Shown: positions 41,770-50,394, counted from the first letter of the stretch. The stretch: DNA of 56,710 nt from Arachnia propionica (GCF_003859805.1 NZ_RQZG01000019.1:1-56710); one strand, 5' to 3'. Translations and numbers: made by a program. The notes: generated from the letters alone by a model not told the origin.

Positions 41770-43890
41770 ATGCGTCCGTTGCTGCTCCGCACCCTGACCC
41801 CACTCCTCGTCGTCGTTGCCTGGCTCGCTGTCGGTGGCGTCGGTGGCCCGTACTTCGGCCGGATCTCCGAGGTGGCCGAGAACAACCAGGAGGCCTTCCT
41901 CCCACTGACCGCCGAGGCGACGGTGGTCGGGGAGAAGTACCGCGAGTTCGTGGGTGATGACCAGATCCCCGCCTTCGTCGTCATCCATGACGACGAAGCC
42001 CTGACCCCACAGACCCTGCAGGAGATCTCCACCGCGGCCACGGCCTTGTCGGATGTGGACGGAGTGGTCTCGGTCTCCCCACCGATCCCGGCCGAGGACG
42101 GGCTGGCCGTCCAGGTCTTCGTCGGGGTGGGTCAGGACGCAGACGTCTCGGACTCGCTCGATCTCCTGCGGACCGCCCTCAGGGAGCAACTGCCAGCAAC
42201 GGTCGACTTCGACATCGCGGGCCCGGCCGCCCTCTCCAGCGACCTGGCAGCTGCCTTCAGCGGTATCGATGGTCTCCTGCTGGCGGTCACCCTGGCGGTG
42301 GTCCTCGTCATCCTGGTCCTGGTCTACCGTGCGGTGATCCTGCCGCTGGTCGTCCTGCTGACCAGTGTCTTCGCCCTTGCCACCGCGCTGCTCGCCAACT
42401 GGTGGCTGGCCAGGTGGGGGGTGTTGACGATCACGGGACAGACCCAGGGCATCCTCTTCATCCTCGTCATCGGTGCGGCCACCGACTACAGCCTGCTCTA
42501 CACCGCCCGCTACTACGAGGAGTTGGGACGTCGTCCCGACGGACTCGCGGCCACGAAGGCCGCATGGCTGGGGACGGTGGAACCCATCCTCGCCTCGGGC
42601 GGCACCGTGATCGCAGGCCTGTTGTGCCTGCTGCTGAGCGACCTCGGCTCGAACCGTTCCCTCGGACCGGTGGCCGCGATCGGTATCGCCTTCGCGATGC
42701 TCGCCTCACTCACCCTGCTGCCTGCATTCGGTCTCCTGCTCGGCCGGATCGCGTACTGGCCCCGTGCCCCACGTCGCGCCGATGACGGGGCTGAGGAGGA
42801 GTCGGGAACGGGTGGATACGCCCGGATCGGCACCTGGATCGCGGCGCGCCCACGCAAGGTGTGGATCAGCTGCATCGCCGTGCTTGCCCTCGGTGCCGCA
42901 TTCGCCCCCACCCTCAAGGCGCAGGGGGTCCCCGTCAGCGAGTTCGTGCTAGGTGCCTCACAGGCCCGTGAGGGACAACAGCGACTGGCCCAGCACTTCC
43001 CCGGCGGCTCCGGGTCCCCCGCCTACGTGAGCACGACCGAGGGCGACCTTCAGGAGGTGGCCGATCTCCTGCTGGCCAACCCCGGGATCGACTCGGTCTC
43101 GGTGCTCTCGGCCGACTCCCCCTCGGGCAGCGTCCCGGTCACCTCGGAGGGCATCCAGCCGCTCGGCCCGCCCGGTACCCCCGCTCCCCCGCCGACGGTG
43201 CGCGACGGCGAGGTGATGCTGCTCGCCACCTTGACCGACATCCCGGACAGCGACGCCGCGCTGGAGACGATCTCCGGGCTGCGTGCGGACCTCGCGGGCA
43301 GGGCCCAGGTGGGCGGCGCCTCGGCCGTCGACCTCGACACCCGGACCACGTCACAACGCGACCGGGTGGTGATCATCCCGCTGGTGCTGGGGGTGATCCT
43401 CGCCATCCTGATCCTGCTGCTGCGCTGTGTCCTCGCCCCCGTCCTGCTCGTCGCGACGACGGCCCTGAGCTTCGGCACCGCTCTCGGGGTCTCGGCGCTG
43501 GTGTTCAACCACCTGCTCGACCTGCCCGGAGCCGATCCGTCGGTGCCACTGTTCGGCTTCGTGTTCCTCGTGGCGCTGGGAATCGACTACAACATCTTCC
43601 TCATGACCCGGGTCCGGGAGGAGGCCCTGGCTCACGGCACCCGCGAAGGAATCCTGCGTGGCCTGTCGGTGACCGGCGGGGTCATCACCTCCGCAGGTCT
43701 CGTGCTGGCGGCGACCTTCGCGGCCCTCGCGGTGCTCCCGATCCTGTTCCTGCTCCAGATCGCCTTCATCGTCGCCTTCGGGGTGCTGCTGGACACCTTC
43801 CTGGTGCGCACCCTGCTGGTCCCTGCGCTGGGCCTCGACATCGGCCGGACCATCTGGTGGCCCAGCCAACTCGGCCGCGCGGAGCGGTGA
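41770..43890 (+). CDS. MMPL/RND-family membrane transporter
   Basis: 706 residues with the MMPL duplication: one N-terminal helix, an extracellular domain (about 30-160), five more helices (about 165-330), then a second helix, a second extracellular domain (about 395-535) and five more helices. Motifs include GAATDYSLLYTARYYEEL in the first half and LGIDYNIFLMTRVREE in the second. A TAGGCT box six bases before ATG 41770 supports a leaderless mRNA. Such proteins export lipids or drugs in actinobacteria; no specific substrate is indicated by neighbours. It splits glnA from glnE. Confidence 0.88.
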   Translation: MRPLLLRTLTPLLVVVAWLAVGGVGGPYFGRISEVAENNQEAFLPLTAEATVVGEKYREFVGDDQIPAFVVIHDDEALTPQTLQEISTAATALSDVDGVVSVSPPIPAEDGLAVQVFVGVGQDADVSDSLDLLRTALREQLPATVDFDIAGPAALSSDLAAAFSGIDGLLLAVTLAVVLVILVLVYRAVILPLVVLLTSVFALATALLANWWLARWGVLTITGQTQGILFILVIGAATDYSLLYTARYYEELGRRPDGLAATKAAWLGTVEPILASGGTVIAGLLCLLLSDLGSNRSLGPVAAIGIAFAMLASLTLLPAFGLLLGRIAYWPRAPRRADDGAEEESGTGGYARIGTWIAARPRKVWISCIAVLALGAAFAPTLKAQGVPVSEFVLGASQAREGQQRLAQHFPGGSGSPAYVSTTEGDLQEVADLLLANPGIDSVSVLSADSPSGSVPVTSEGIQPLGPPGTPAPPPTVRDGEVMLLATLTDIPDSDAALETISGLRADLAGRAQVGGASAVDLDTRTTSQRDRVVIIPLVLGVILAILILLLRCVLAPVLLVATTALSFGTALGVSALVFNHLLDLPGADPSVPLFGFVFLVALGIDYNIFLMTRVREEALAHGTREGILRGLSVTGGVITSAGLVLAATFAALAVLPILFLLQIAFIVAFGVLLDTFLVRTLLVPALGLDIGRTIWWPSQLGRAER

Positions 43891-43897
43891 TCCGGGG

Positions 43898-45244
43898 TCA
43901 GATCCTGGCGCCGTCGAAGCTGGGGGCGGCCTCGTAGACCTCCCGGTCGAGGATGCCCTCCCGCTTCGCGACGATGGTCGGCACCAAGGCCTGCCCGGTG
44001 ACGTTGAGGGCGGTGCGGCTCATGTCGATGATGGAGTCCACCGCGATGAGGAGACCCACGCCCTCCAGCGGAAGCCCCAGCGTCGAGAGGGTCAGGGTCA
44101 GCATCACCGTGGCGCCTGTCGTGCCGGCCGTGGCGGCCGAGCCCAGGACCGAGACGATGACGATGAGCAGGTAGTGGGTGACCCCCAGCTCGACGCCGTA
44201 GAACTGTGCCACGAAGATGGAGGCCAGTGCCGGGTAGATGGCTGCGCAGCCATCCATCTTGGTGGTCGCCCCGAGTGGCACCGCGAAGGCGGCATAGCTG
44301 CGCGGCACCCCGAGGTTGCGTTCGGTGACCTGCTCCGTGACGGGCATCACACCCATCGAGGAACGGGTGACGAAACCCAGGGTGATGACGGGCCAGATGT
44401 TGCGGTAGAACTGGACCACGTTCAGGCCGTGGCCACGCAGGATCAAGGGGTAGACGACCACCCAGACCAGGATGAGCCCGACGTGGATGGCGACGACGAA
44501 CACACCGAGGGAGGCGATGGACTTCCACCCGTAGGCCGCGACAGCGTGGCCGATCAGCGCAGCCGTACCGATCGGGGCCAACCTGATGACCCACCACAGC
44601 ACCTTCTGCACCACGGCCAGGGCGGACTCGGCGAAGGCCACGAAGGAGTCGGCCTGCTTTCCGACCTTGAGCGCTGCGACGCCGAGTGCGATGGACAGCA
44701 CCAGCACCTGGAGCACGTTGAATCCGGGTGTCGCGGTCACCGCATCCCCGGCCGTCTTCACCGAGACCTCCAGACCGAGGAAGTTGGTGGGGACCAACCC
44801 GGTCAGGAAAGCGGTCCAGGAGCCGATGCTGCTGGGTGCCTTGGCCGCCTCGCCGCTGACCCCGGCGGTCAGCCAAGGGCTGGAGACGAAACCGACGAGC
44901 AACCCGATCAGCACCGAGGCCAACGCGGTGATCCCGAACCACAGCAGGGTCGAGACGGCGAGCCGGGCCGCGTTGGTGACCTCCCGCAGCCGGGCGATGG
45001 AGGAGATCACGGCGGTGAAGACCAGGGGGACGACGAGCAGCTTCAACAATCCGACGTAGGCACTGCCGGTCTGCTTGAGTGTCGATGTCAGCCAGTTCGG
45101 CTGTTCGTCCACCGGTCCGAGGGCGACTGCCGCCCAGCCGAGCAGGACCCCGATGACGAGGCCGAGGATGATCTGGTTGCTGAACCGGGCGAGTGGATGC
45201 TTCTTCTTCACGGCACGCGGGGGTGCACTCTGGGTCGTGGACAT
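43898..45244 (-). CDS. DAACS-family sodium or proton symporter, possibly for cystine
   Basis: 448 residues of the dicarboxylate/amino acid:cation symporter family (GltP, SstT, TcyP). About eight helices plus re-entrant loops are visible with TRSSMGVMPVTEQV and PLGATTKMDGCAAIYPALASIF, the two substrate hairpins, and late SAATAGTTGATVMLTL. ATG 45244 follows CCAGGAGCAG. The poly-Cys leader peptide 55 bases upstream points to control by cysteine supply and so to a sulfur amino acid such as cystine (TcyP-like), but the substrate is inferred. It converges on the MMPL gene with a 7-bp gap. Confidence 0.88.
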   Translation of the reverse strand: MSTTQSAPPRAVKKKHPLARFSNQIILGLVIGVLLGWAAVALGPVDEQPNWLTSTLKQTGSAYVGLLKLLVVPLVFTAVISSIARLREVTNAARLAVSTLLWFGITALASVLIGLLVGFVSSPWLTAGVSGEAAKAPSSIGSWTAFLTGLVPTNFLGLEVSVKTAGDAVTATPGFNVLQVLVLSIALGVAALKVGKQADSFVAFAESALAVVQKVLWWVIRLAPIGTAALIGHAVAAYGWKSIASLGVFVVAIHVGLILVWVVVYPLILRGHGLNVVQFYRNIWPVITLGFVTRSSMGVMPVTEQVTERNLGVPRSYAAFAVPLGATTKMDGCAAIYPALASIFVAQFYGVELGVTHYLLIVIVSVLGSAATAGTTGATVMLTLTLSTLGLPLEGVGLLIAVDSIIDMSRTALNVTGQALVPTIVAKREGILDREVYEAAPSFDGARI

Positions 45245-45247
45245 GGA

Positions 45248-45257
45248 CTGCTCCTGG
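45248..45257 (-). promoter_or_regulatory. Ribosome binding site of the symporter, complementary to the leader ORF
   Basis: CCAGGAGCAG (read on the minus strand, 45257-45248) includes the ribosome binding site in front of ATG 45244. It is perfectly complementary over ten bases to CTGCTCCTGG within codons 3-6 of the leader peptide ORF (45362-45353). Pairing would hide the site. A second pairing is possible between CTGGGTC in the leader (45342-45336) and GACCCAG at its stop codon (45301-45295). Confidence 0.6.
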
Positions 45258-45299
45258 GTGTGGATGAACTGGGACCTGGACTCGACGTCGACGGCTGGG

Positions 45300-45368
45300 T
45301 CAGCAACAGGTGCAGCTTGCCTGCAGGCGCAGATCGACCCAGACACGGGTCACCAGGAGCAGAGGCAT
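45300..45368 (-). CDS. Poly-cysteine leader peptide (attenuator uORF)
   Basis: 22 codons from ATG 45368, ending ...QASCTCC and stop, i.e. three Cys in the last four residues. The sequence TRVWVDLRLQAS resembles the small actinobacterial leader peptides found before sulfur-metabolism genes, and leaderless poly-Cys uORFs acting as cysteine-responsive attenuators are established in mycobacteria. A promoter TTGGAA-N17-TATGTT ends seven bases before the ATG, so the mRNA should start at the start codon. The stop is 55 bases upstream of the symporter start. Confidence 0.75.
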   Translation of the reverse strand: MPLLLVTRVWVDLRLQASCTCC

Positions 45369-45375
45369 GGGGGAC

Positions 45376-45404
45376 AACATAGCTCGTGGTCGGGACTGTT
45401 CCAA
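45376..45404 (-). promoter_or_regulatory. Promoter of the leader peptide and symporter
   Basis: On the minus strand: -35 TTGGAA (45404-45399), 17 bases, -10 TATGTT (45381-45376), seven bases, ATG. It lies just past the ribY stop codon, so the symporter unit can be transcribed separately from ribXY. Confidence 0.7.
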
Positions 45405-45405
45405 A

Positions 45406-46371
45406 TCAGGGCACCTGGAGCAGCAGGTCACCGGGCACCTGCTCGATGGCACCGACCCGGTGCAGGAAGGCTTCCGTCCGCTGCAGGGTCTCCGCCGGAA
45501 CGCCGAGGTCGACCCCGCTCCCCTCGTCCCAGAGCTTGATGGTGGCGGCCAGCACCCCTTCGGCCGCGGCACGTTGTTCCGGTTCCGCCAGGGTCGGGAT
45601 ACGGGACAGCGCGGCCTCGATCCCCTTCGTGGGGTCGGCGATGATCTGCTGCTCCGCCTCGACGACCGCCTCGACGATCCGTGCGAGTGTGGTGCCCTCC
45701 ACCTGCTGTGCCAGGGTCATCAACCCGGGCCCGAGAAGATCCGGTGCCAGCGGATCCACCGCATCGAGCACCGCGGCACCGAACCCCAGCTGTTCCAGCT
45801 GGACCGCCTCGTTGTTGATGAAACCGATCGCGGCGTCCACCTTTCCTGAGGTGAGTGCGGCGACCTGGGTCCAGCCGATCTCGACGATCTCCACCTCGTC
45901 CTGCGACAGCTCGGCCCGGTGCAGGGCGGCCAGCGCGGTCAACCAGGAGGCACCGTACCGTCCCGGTACCCCGAGACGCCGCCCCTTCAGGTCCGTCAGG
46001 TCACGAACCGCAGGACCACCCAGCACATGGCCCGGGTAGGTGCGGTAGCAGGAGGCGAAGACCCGCAGCGTGCCGAGCCCGGCAGCAGCGGCGAGGACCG
46101 CCTCGTCGACGGAGGCGAAGACCACCTGCTCCTCCCCTGCCTCCAGGGCGGTGAACAGGCCCTCCTGGGCCCCGTGGTGGCGGAGCTCCACGTCGACACC
46201 GGCCTTGGCGAACAGGCCCGCGTCGACGGCGTGGTAGAACGCGCAGAACTGGATGTTGGGGATGTAGGTCAACCCGATGACCGTCCTGTGTCCATCGGTC
46301 CGGGCGCAGCCCGCCAGACCGGCACCGGCGAGGCCGGCTCCCAGCATCAGGGCACGGCGGTTGAGTTTCAC
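45406..46371 (-). CDS. ribY: Riboflavin-type ABC transporter substrate-binding lipoprotein
   Basis: 321 residues, NMT1/THI5-like binding protein. The N-terminus has a twin Arg, hydrophobic stretch and lipobox LAGCA (Cys about 22), so it is a membrane-anchored lipoprotein. TYIPNIQFCAFYHAVDAGLFAKAGVDVEL and the DLTDLKGRRLGVPG region are family features shared with thiamine-precursor and riboflavin binding proteins. Position behind an FMN riboswitch favours riboflavin (RibY). Start overlaps ribX (ATGA). Confidence 0.85.
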   Translation of the reverse strand: MKLNRRALMLGAGLAGAGLAGCARTDGHRTVIGLTYIPNIQFCAFYHAVDAGLFAKAGVDVELRHHGAQEGLFTALEAGEEQVVFASVDEAVLAAAAGLGTLRVFASCYRTYPGHVLGGPAVRDLTDLKGRRLGVPGRYGASWLTALAALHRAELSQDEVEIVEIGWTQVAALTSGKVDAAIGFINNEAVQLEQLGFGAAVLDAVDPLAPDLLGPGLMTLAQQVEGTTLARIVEAVVEAEQQIIADPTKGIEAALSRIPTLAEPEQRAAAEGVLAATIKLWDEGSGVDLGVPAETLQRTEAFLHRVGAIEQVPGDLLLQVP

Positions 46372-47207
46372 GATGTGGTTCCTTCCAGTCGACGGGCACT
46401 GGTCCGCTCGGCGAAGGGCAACAGCGCGGCGAGCCCGGCCGCGGCCAGTGAGATGAGGATCACCGCGGCGAAGACCCCTGTGGTGTCAGCGGCCTCGCGG
46501 GAGATGGTGAGCAGGGTGCCGAGCCCATGGCCGCCCATGACGAATTCCCCGACGATGGCCCCCATCATGGACAGCACCACCCCGCCCCGAACCCCGGCCA
46601 GGACGGCAGGGGCCGCGACGGGGGCCTCCACGTGGACCAGACGTTGCCAGCCGTTGGCCCCGTCCAACCACGCGGTCTCGATGGTTCGCATGTCGAGCGC
46701 CCTGAAACCGAGAACGGTGGTGGTGACCATCGGGAAGAAGGCGATCACGGCGCACAGCAGCGCGATCGGGAAGGTTCCGTATCCCACCCACAGCACCAGC
46801 AGGGGCGCCACCGCCACCAGGGGCACCGTCTGGGAGAACGCGATGAACGGCTCCGCGACGGCGGCCAGCAGCCGGGAGTGGGCCACCGCGTATCCCAGCG
46901 GCAGAGCGATGAGCACGGCGACCGCCGACCCGAGCAGGGCGGCACCGAGGGTCGGCACCAGGTAACGCCATGCCACACCGGTGCCGGTCCACCGCAGCAA
47001 CCGTTCGGCCACCCGGACCGGGTCCGCGACGATGTTGGCCGGGACCTGCTGCGCGACGACCCACCAGACCAGGAGCAGCACTGCCAGGGCCACCAGGGGC
47101 GGGACCCAGCGGGCGAGCATCCCGAGGGGACGGGTGCGAGCCGGATAGGCCGACCACAGGCCGATCCTCGCGATGAGGCGGCCACGCCTGGTACGTTCGG
47201 CAGTCAC
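46368..47207 (-). CDS. ribX: Riboflavin-type ABC transporter permease
   Basis: 279 residues with six membrane segments and the BPD-type EAA motif region (TAWLDGANGWQRLVHVEAPVAAPAVLAG variant around residues 170-198, ETAWLDGANG). It is the SsuC/ThiX/RibX permease group. GTG 47207 is chosen: the frame extends further upstream, but that DNA is the FMN riboswitch and its hairpin. AAAGGA lies 11 bases upstream inside the hairpin 47213-47239. No ATPase gene adjoins; it must be supplied elsewhere. Confidence 0.85.
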   Translation of the reverse strand: MTAERTRRGRLIARIGLWSAYPARTRPLGMLARWVPPLVALAVLLLVWWVVAQQVPANIVADPVRVAERLLRWTGTGVAWRYLVPTLGAALLGSAVAVLIALPLGYAVAHSRLLAAVAEPFIAFSQTVPLVAVAPLLVLWVGYGTFPIALLCAVIAFFPMVTTTVLGFRALDMRTIETAWLDGANGWQRLVHVEAPVAAPAVLAGVRGGVVLSMMGAIVGEFVMGGHGLGTLLTISREAADTTGVFAAVILISLAAAGLAALLPFAERTSARRLEGTTS

Positions 47208-47212
47208 GAGAA

Positions 47213-47239
47213 CCCCGGTCCTTTCTGCAGGATCCGGGG
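47213..47239 (-). promoter_or_regulatory. Hairpin enclosing the ribX ribosome binding site
   Basis: On the minus strand CCCCGG-A-TCCT, a six-base loop, AGGA-CCGGGG forms a stem of ten base pairs with one bulged A. The AAGGA ribosome binding site of ribX is one strand of it. It is a natural translation-off expression platform for the FMN riboswitch just upstream. Confidence 0.75.
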
Positions 47240-47283
47240 CGCGAACGACGGGCGCACCCCGAGCGGGGCGGCACCGACGACGC

Positions 47284-47408
47284 AGCCTCCCATCCAGACT
47301 CTGACTGTCGGCTCTGGAGTTCCACCAGATCAACCATCGGGCTCCACGGGTGCGGAATCCTCAGGGTCGCGGGCTGTCACCGCCGGTTCGGACTTTCACC
47401 GACCCCGG
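47284..47408 (-). ncRNA. FMN riboswitch (RFN element)
   Basis: On the minus strand: GGGGTCGGTGAAAGTCCG, AACCGGCGGTGACAGCCCGCGA, then TTGATCTGGTGGAACTCCAG and GAGCCGACAGTCAGAGTCTGG in the order of the RFN element, with the outer stem closed by GGATG...CATCC-like ends. It lies 30 bases after the glnE stop, so its promoter is in the glnE 3' end or the short gap. FMN binding should reduce ribXY expression. Confidence 0.92.
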
Positions 47409-47437
47409 ATGCGTCACCCGAGACTCTACCCGATCCG

Positions 47438-50362
47438 TCACGAACGCTCATCCTCCAGGCCCCAGAACACGACGTCGACGACCCGGGCCGCCAGCCGCAT
47501 GAGCCGCCGGGTGTCGTCAACCAGCTGGGAGTGCTGGTCATGCCGGTACCCCAACAGACCGGCGACGGCTGCGAGCTCCCGGTAGTCGACGGGGAGGGTG
47601 TCGCCGGCTCGTCCCCGCACCAGCGTGATCGCGTTGCGGACCCGGCTGACGTGCAACCAGGCCTCCCGCAGCGTGGCTCCGTGCTCGGGGGACAGCACGC
47701 CCACCCGCTCGGCTGCCTCGAGTGCCATCAGGGTCGAGGAGGTGCGCAGCACGGGATGGGTCCCGGCATGCTGCAGCTGCAGCAGCTGGACGCTCCACTC
47801 CACATCCGTCAGTCCACCCGTGCCCAGCTTGAGGTGACGTGTTCGATCCGCGCCGGAAGGGATCCGCTCGTTCTCCATCCGCGACTTCAGCCGTCTGATC
47901 TCTGCCACCTGAGCGGCGCTCAACCCGGATCGCGGGTGACGAAGCCCGGAGACGCCGTCACGGACCGACTCGGCCAACCGGAGCTCCCCGGCCACCGGCC
48001 TCGCCCGCAGCAGTGCCTGCGCCTCCCACACCGCGGCCCAGCGCTCGTAGTAGGTCAGGTACGACGAGACCGTGCGCACCAGTGGGCCACCCCTGCCCTC
48101 CGGGCGCAGGTCGGCATCGACCACCAGACCGGGATCCGGGCCCGGTTTCCCGATGATGTCACAGGCGCGCCGTACCAGCCGGGTGGCCGCCTCCACCCCG
48201 TCGGGACTGGAATCATCGGGGATGACGAACATCACATCGGCGTCGGAGGAGTGGCTGAGCTCGCCGCCGCCCAGGCGACCCATGCCGATCACCCCGACCG
48301 GAGGACCGTCGACCTCCAGGCGCGCCAGTTCGAGCCCCGCATCCAAGGTGGCCTCCGCCAGGTCCGACAGGGCCTGCCCGACCACCACCACGTCGGCGGT
48401 GCCGAGCACATCCCCCAGGGCGATGCGACACAGCTCCGAACGACGCAACGCCCTGACCGAGGCGATGGCCGTCGCGTGATCCGATGCCCGGGCGATGGCG
48501 CGGCCCATGGCCCCGGTGAGCAGGTCCCGGGAACGGGGTTCGAGATCATCCGTGTGGGCCAGCAGCTGCACCATCTCCGGTGCACGCATCAACAGGTTCA
48601 CCACGTAGCGGCTGGAGGAGGCGATGTGGGCCAGACGTTGCGCCATCCAGCCCTCGTCCCGCAGCGCCCTCATGTACCACGAGGTGGTGCCGAGTGCGTC
48701 GGAGAGCTGCCGGAAGGCCAGCAACCCGAAGTCCGGGTTCGGCCCCTCGGCGACCCAGCCGAGCATCGCGGGCATGAGCTGGCGTTGGATCTCGACGGTG
48801 CGGGAGGCACCTTGGGTGAGGGCCTGGATGTGGCCGAGGGCCGCCCTGGGGTCCTCGAACCCCAGCACCCGCAGCCGTTCCTGGGCGGCCGTGGTGGACA
48901 GCCGCAACGCATCGGAGGAGATCCCGCTCACGGCATCCAGCAGCGGGGAGAAGAAGATCCGTTGGCGGAGCCGCTCCACCGACCTCGTGGAGGACCTCCA
49001 GGCGGACTGCACCTCATCCGGTCCGCGCCCCAGGGTGCGCCCCAGGTGCACCCATCCCTGCTCGTCGTCGGGGACGAGGTGTGTGCGACGCAGTCGTCGC
49101 AGCTGCACCCGGTGCTCCAGCACCCGTTGTGTGCGGTAGGCCTCGACCATCGCGGCCCCGTCCGCACGTCCGATGTAGCCGTGTTCGGTCAACGCCTGGA
49201 GGGCCTCGAAGGTGCCGCGTACCCGGAGCCGCTCGTCACCACGCCCGTGGACCAGCTGCAGCAGCTGGACGCTGAACTCGGTGTCGCGCAACCCGCCAAC
49301 ACCCAGCTTGATCTCCCGATCGGCCTCCTTCGGCGGGATGAGGGAGATGACCCGCTGTCGCATGGCACGTGCCTCGGCCAGGAATCCGTCTCGCCCTGCG
49401 GCCTGCCACACGAGGGGGGCCACCATGTCGCAGAAGGCCTGACCCAGGTCCTGGTCCCCGGCGGCGGGTCGCGCCTTGAGGAGGGCCTGGAACTCCCAGT
49501 TCTTCGCCCAGGTGCGGTAGTAGGTCTCGCAGGAGGCGAGGCTGCGCACCAGCGGCCCGGCCCTGCCCTCGGGCCGCAACCCGGCGTCGAGCGGCCAGAT
49601 CGTGCCCTCAGCGGTGTGTGCTGAGCAGATGCGGGCCAGTGCCGCGGCGACCCCGGCACCGATCTGCATCGCCTCGTCGGCATCGGCACCATCGGCGGGT
49701 TCAGCGATGTGGATGACGTCCACGTCCGAGACGTAGTTGAGCTCTGCGCCCCCGGCCTTGCCCATCGCCAGGACCGCGAGTCGCACCTTCTCCGACCCCG
49801 GCACCTCGGCCCGGGCACGTTGCAGGGCACACTGCAGCACGGCATCGGCCAGGTGGGTGAGTTCCGCCGCGACCTGATCCACGACCTGTTCCGGATGGGG
49901 ATGGGTGAGGTCGAAGGCGGCGATCTCGACCAGTGCCGCGAGGTTGGCGCGTCGCAACAGGTCGGGATCGACGACACCGTCGGCCCCCAGGGCTCGCTCC
50001 TGCAACTCCGTCCGCCGCGCCTGCCCCTTCAGGTCGGGCTCCGTCGCGAGGCACTCGATCTGCTCGGTACGGCGAGCCAGGAATCGCGCCAGGACCGAGG
50101 AGCCCCCGAGCACCGCCAACAAGCGGGTGCACCATCCCTGATCAGCCACCACACGCGACAGCAGCCCGGGTGCGGCCTCGTCGATCCGGGCGAGGAGCTC
50201 CAGGGCCTGGTCACGATCAGCGGCGACCTCGAAGAGCGTCAGGTCCAGCGGCGGGGCCTGTCCCAGACGCCTCGTCCAGCCCTCCCACACCCGCGCAGCG
50301 CCACTCGGGGAGTCGAAACCCCGGCGGGCGAACTCGCCGACGGTGGTGTTGAGCCTGCTCAC
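47438..50362 (-). CDS. glnE: Bifunctional glutamine synthetase adenylyltransferase/adenylyl-removing enzyme
   Basis: 974 residues with two nucleotidyltransferase and helical-bundle halves. The first half has GKAGGAELNYVSDVDVIH and LRPEGRAGPLVRSL; the second has GMGRLGGGELSHSSDADVMFV and LRPEGRGGPLVRTV. These are the deadenylylating and adenylylating active sites acting on GlnA Tyr near 402. GTG 50362 has TAGGGT seven bases upstream, so it is probably leaderless; an upstream frame to 50461 would overlap the divergent gene. Essential-type nitrogen control as in other actinobacteria. Confidence 0.96.
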   Translation of the reverse strand: MSRLNTTVGEFARRGFDSPSGAARVWEGWTRRLGQAPPLDLTLFEVAADRDQALELLARIDEAAPGLLSRVVADQGWCTRLLAVLGGSSVLARFLARRTEQIECLATEPDLKGQARRTELQERALGADGVVDPDLLRRANLAALVEIAAFDLTHPHPEQVVDQVAAELTHLADAVLQCALQRARAEVPGSEKVRLAVLAMGKAGGAELNYVSDVDVIHIAEPADGADADEAMQIGAGVAAALARICSAHTAEGTIWPLDAGLRPEGRAGPLVRSLASCETYYRTWAKNWEFQALLKARPAAGDQDLGQAFCDMVAPLVWQAAGRDGFLAEARAMRQRVISLIPPKEADREIKLGVGGLRDTEFSVQLLQLVHGRGDERLRVRGTFEALQALTEHGYIGRADGAAMVEAYRTQRVLEHRVQLRRLRRTHLVPDDEQGWVHLGRTLGRGPDEVQSAWRSSTRSVERLRQRIFFSPLLDAVSGISSDALRLSTTAAQERLRVLGFEDPRAALGHIQALTQGASRTVEIQRQLMPAMLGWVAEGPNPDFGLLAFRQLSDALGTTSWYMRALRDEGWMAQRLAHIASSSRYVVNLLMRAPEMVQLLAHTDDLEPRSRDLLTGAMGRAIARASDHATAIASVRALRRSELCRIALGDVLGTADVVVVGQALSDLAEATLDAGLELARLEVDGPPVGVIGMGRLGGGELSHSSDADVMFVIPDDSSPDGVEAATRLVRRACDIIGKPGPDPGLVVDADLRPEGRGGPLVRTVSSYLTYYERWAAVWEAQALLRARPVAGELRLAESVRDGVSGLRHPRSGLSAAQVAEIRRLKSRMENERIPSGADRTRHLKLGTGGLTDVEWSVQLLQLQHAGTHPVLRTSSTLMALEAAERVGVLSPEHGATLREAWLHVSRVRNAITLVRGRAGDTLPVDYRELAAVAGLLGYRHDQHSQLVDDTRRLMRLAARVVDVVFWGLEDERS

Positions 50363-50394
50363 GGCAGCAACCCTACCCAGCCTACGATGACGAC
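50363..50394. promoter_or_regulatory. 32-bp divergent leaderless promoter pair (glnE and SCP-like gene)
   Basis: Minus strand: TAGGGT (50375-50370), seven bases, GTG 50362. Plus strand: TACGAT (50383-50388), six bases, ATG 50395. The -10 boxes are only seven bases apart, so each -35 must lie in or beyond the other promoter. Simultaneous initiation from both seems impossible. Confidence 0.6.

Noticed and set aside
45406-46371. Annotation of the lipoprotein as a thiamine-precursor (HMP) or taurine binding protein
   Set aside because: The fold family is shared, but the upstream element is an FMN, not a TPP, riboswitch, which favours riboflavin.
47208-47333. Longer N-terminus for ribX starting at 47333
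   Set aside because: That DNA is the FMN riboswitch 3' part and the ribosome-binding-site hairpin; the extra residues are not membrane-protein-like.
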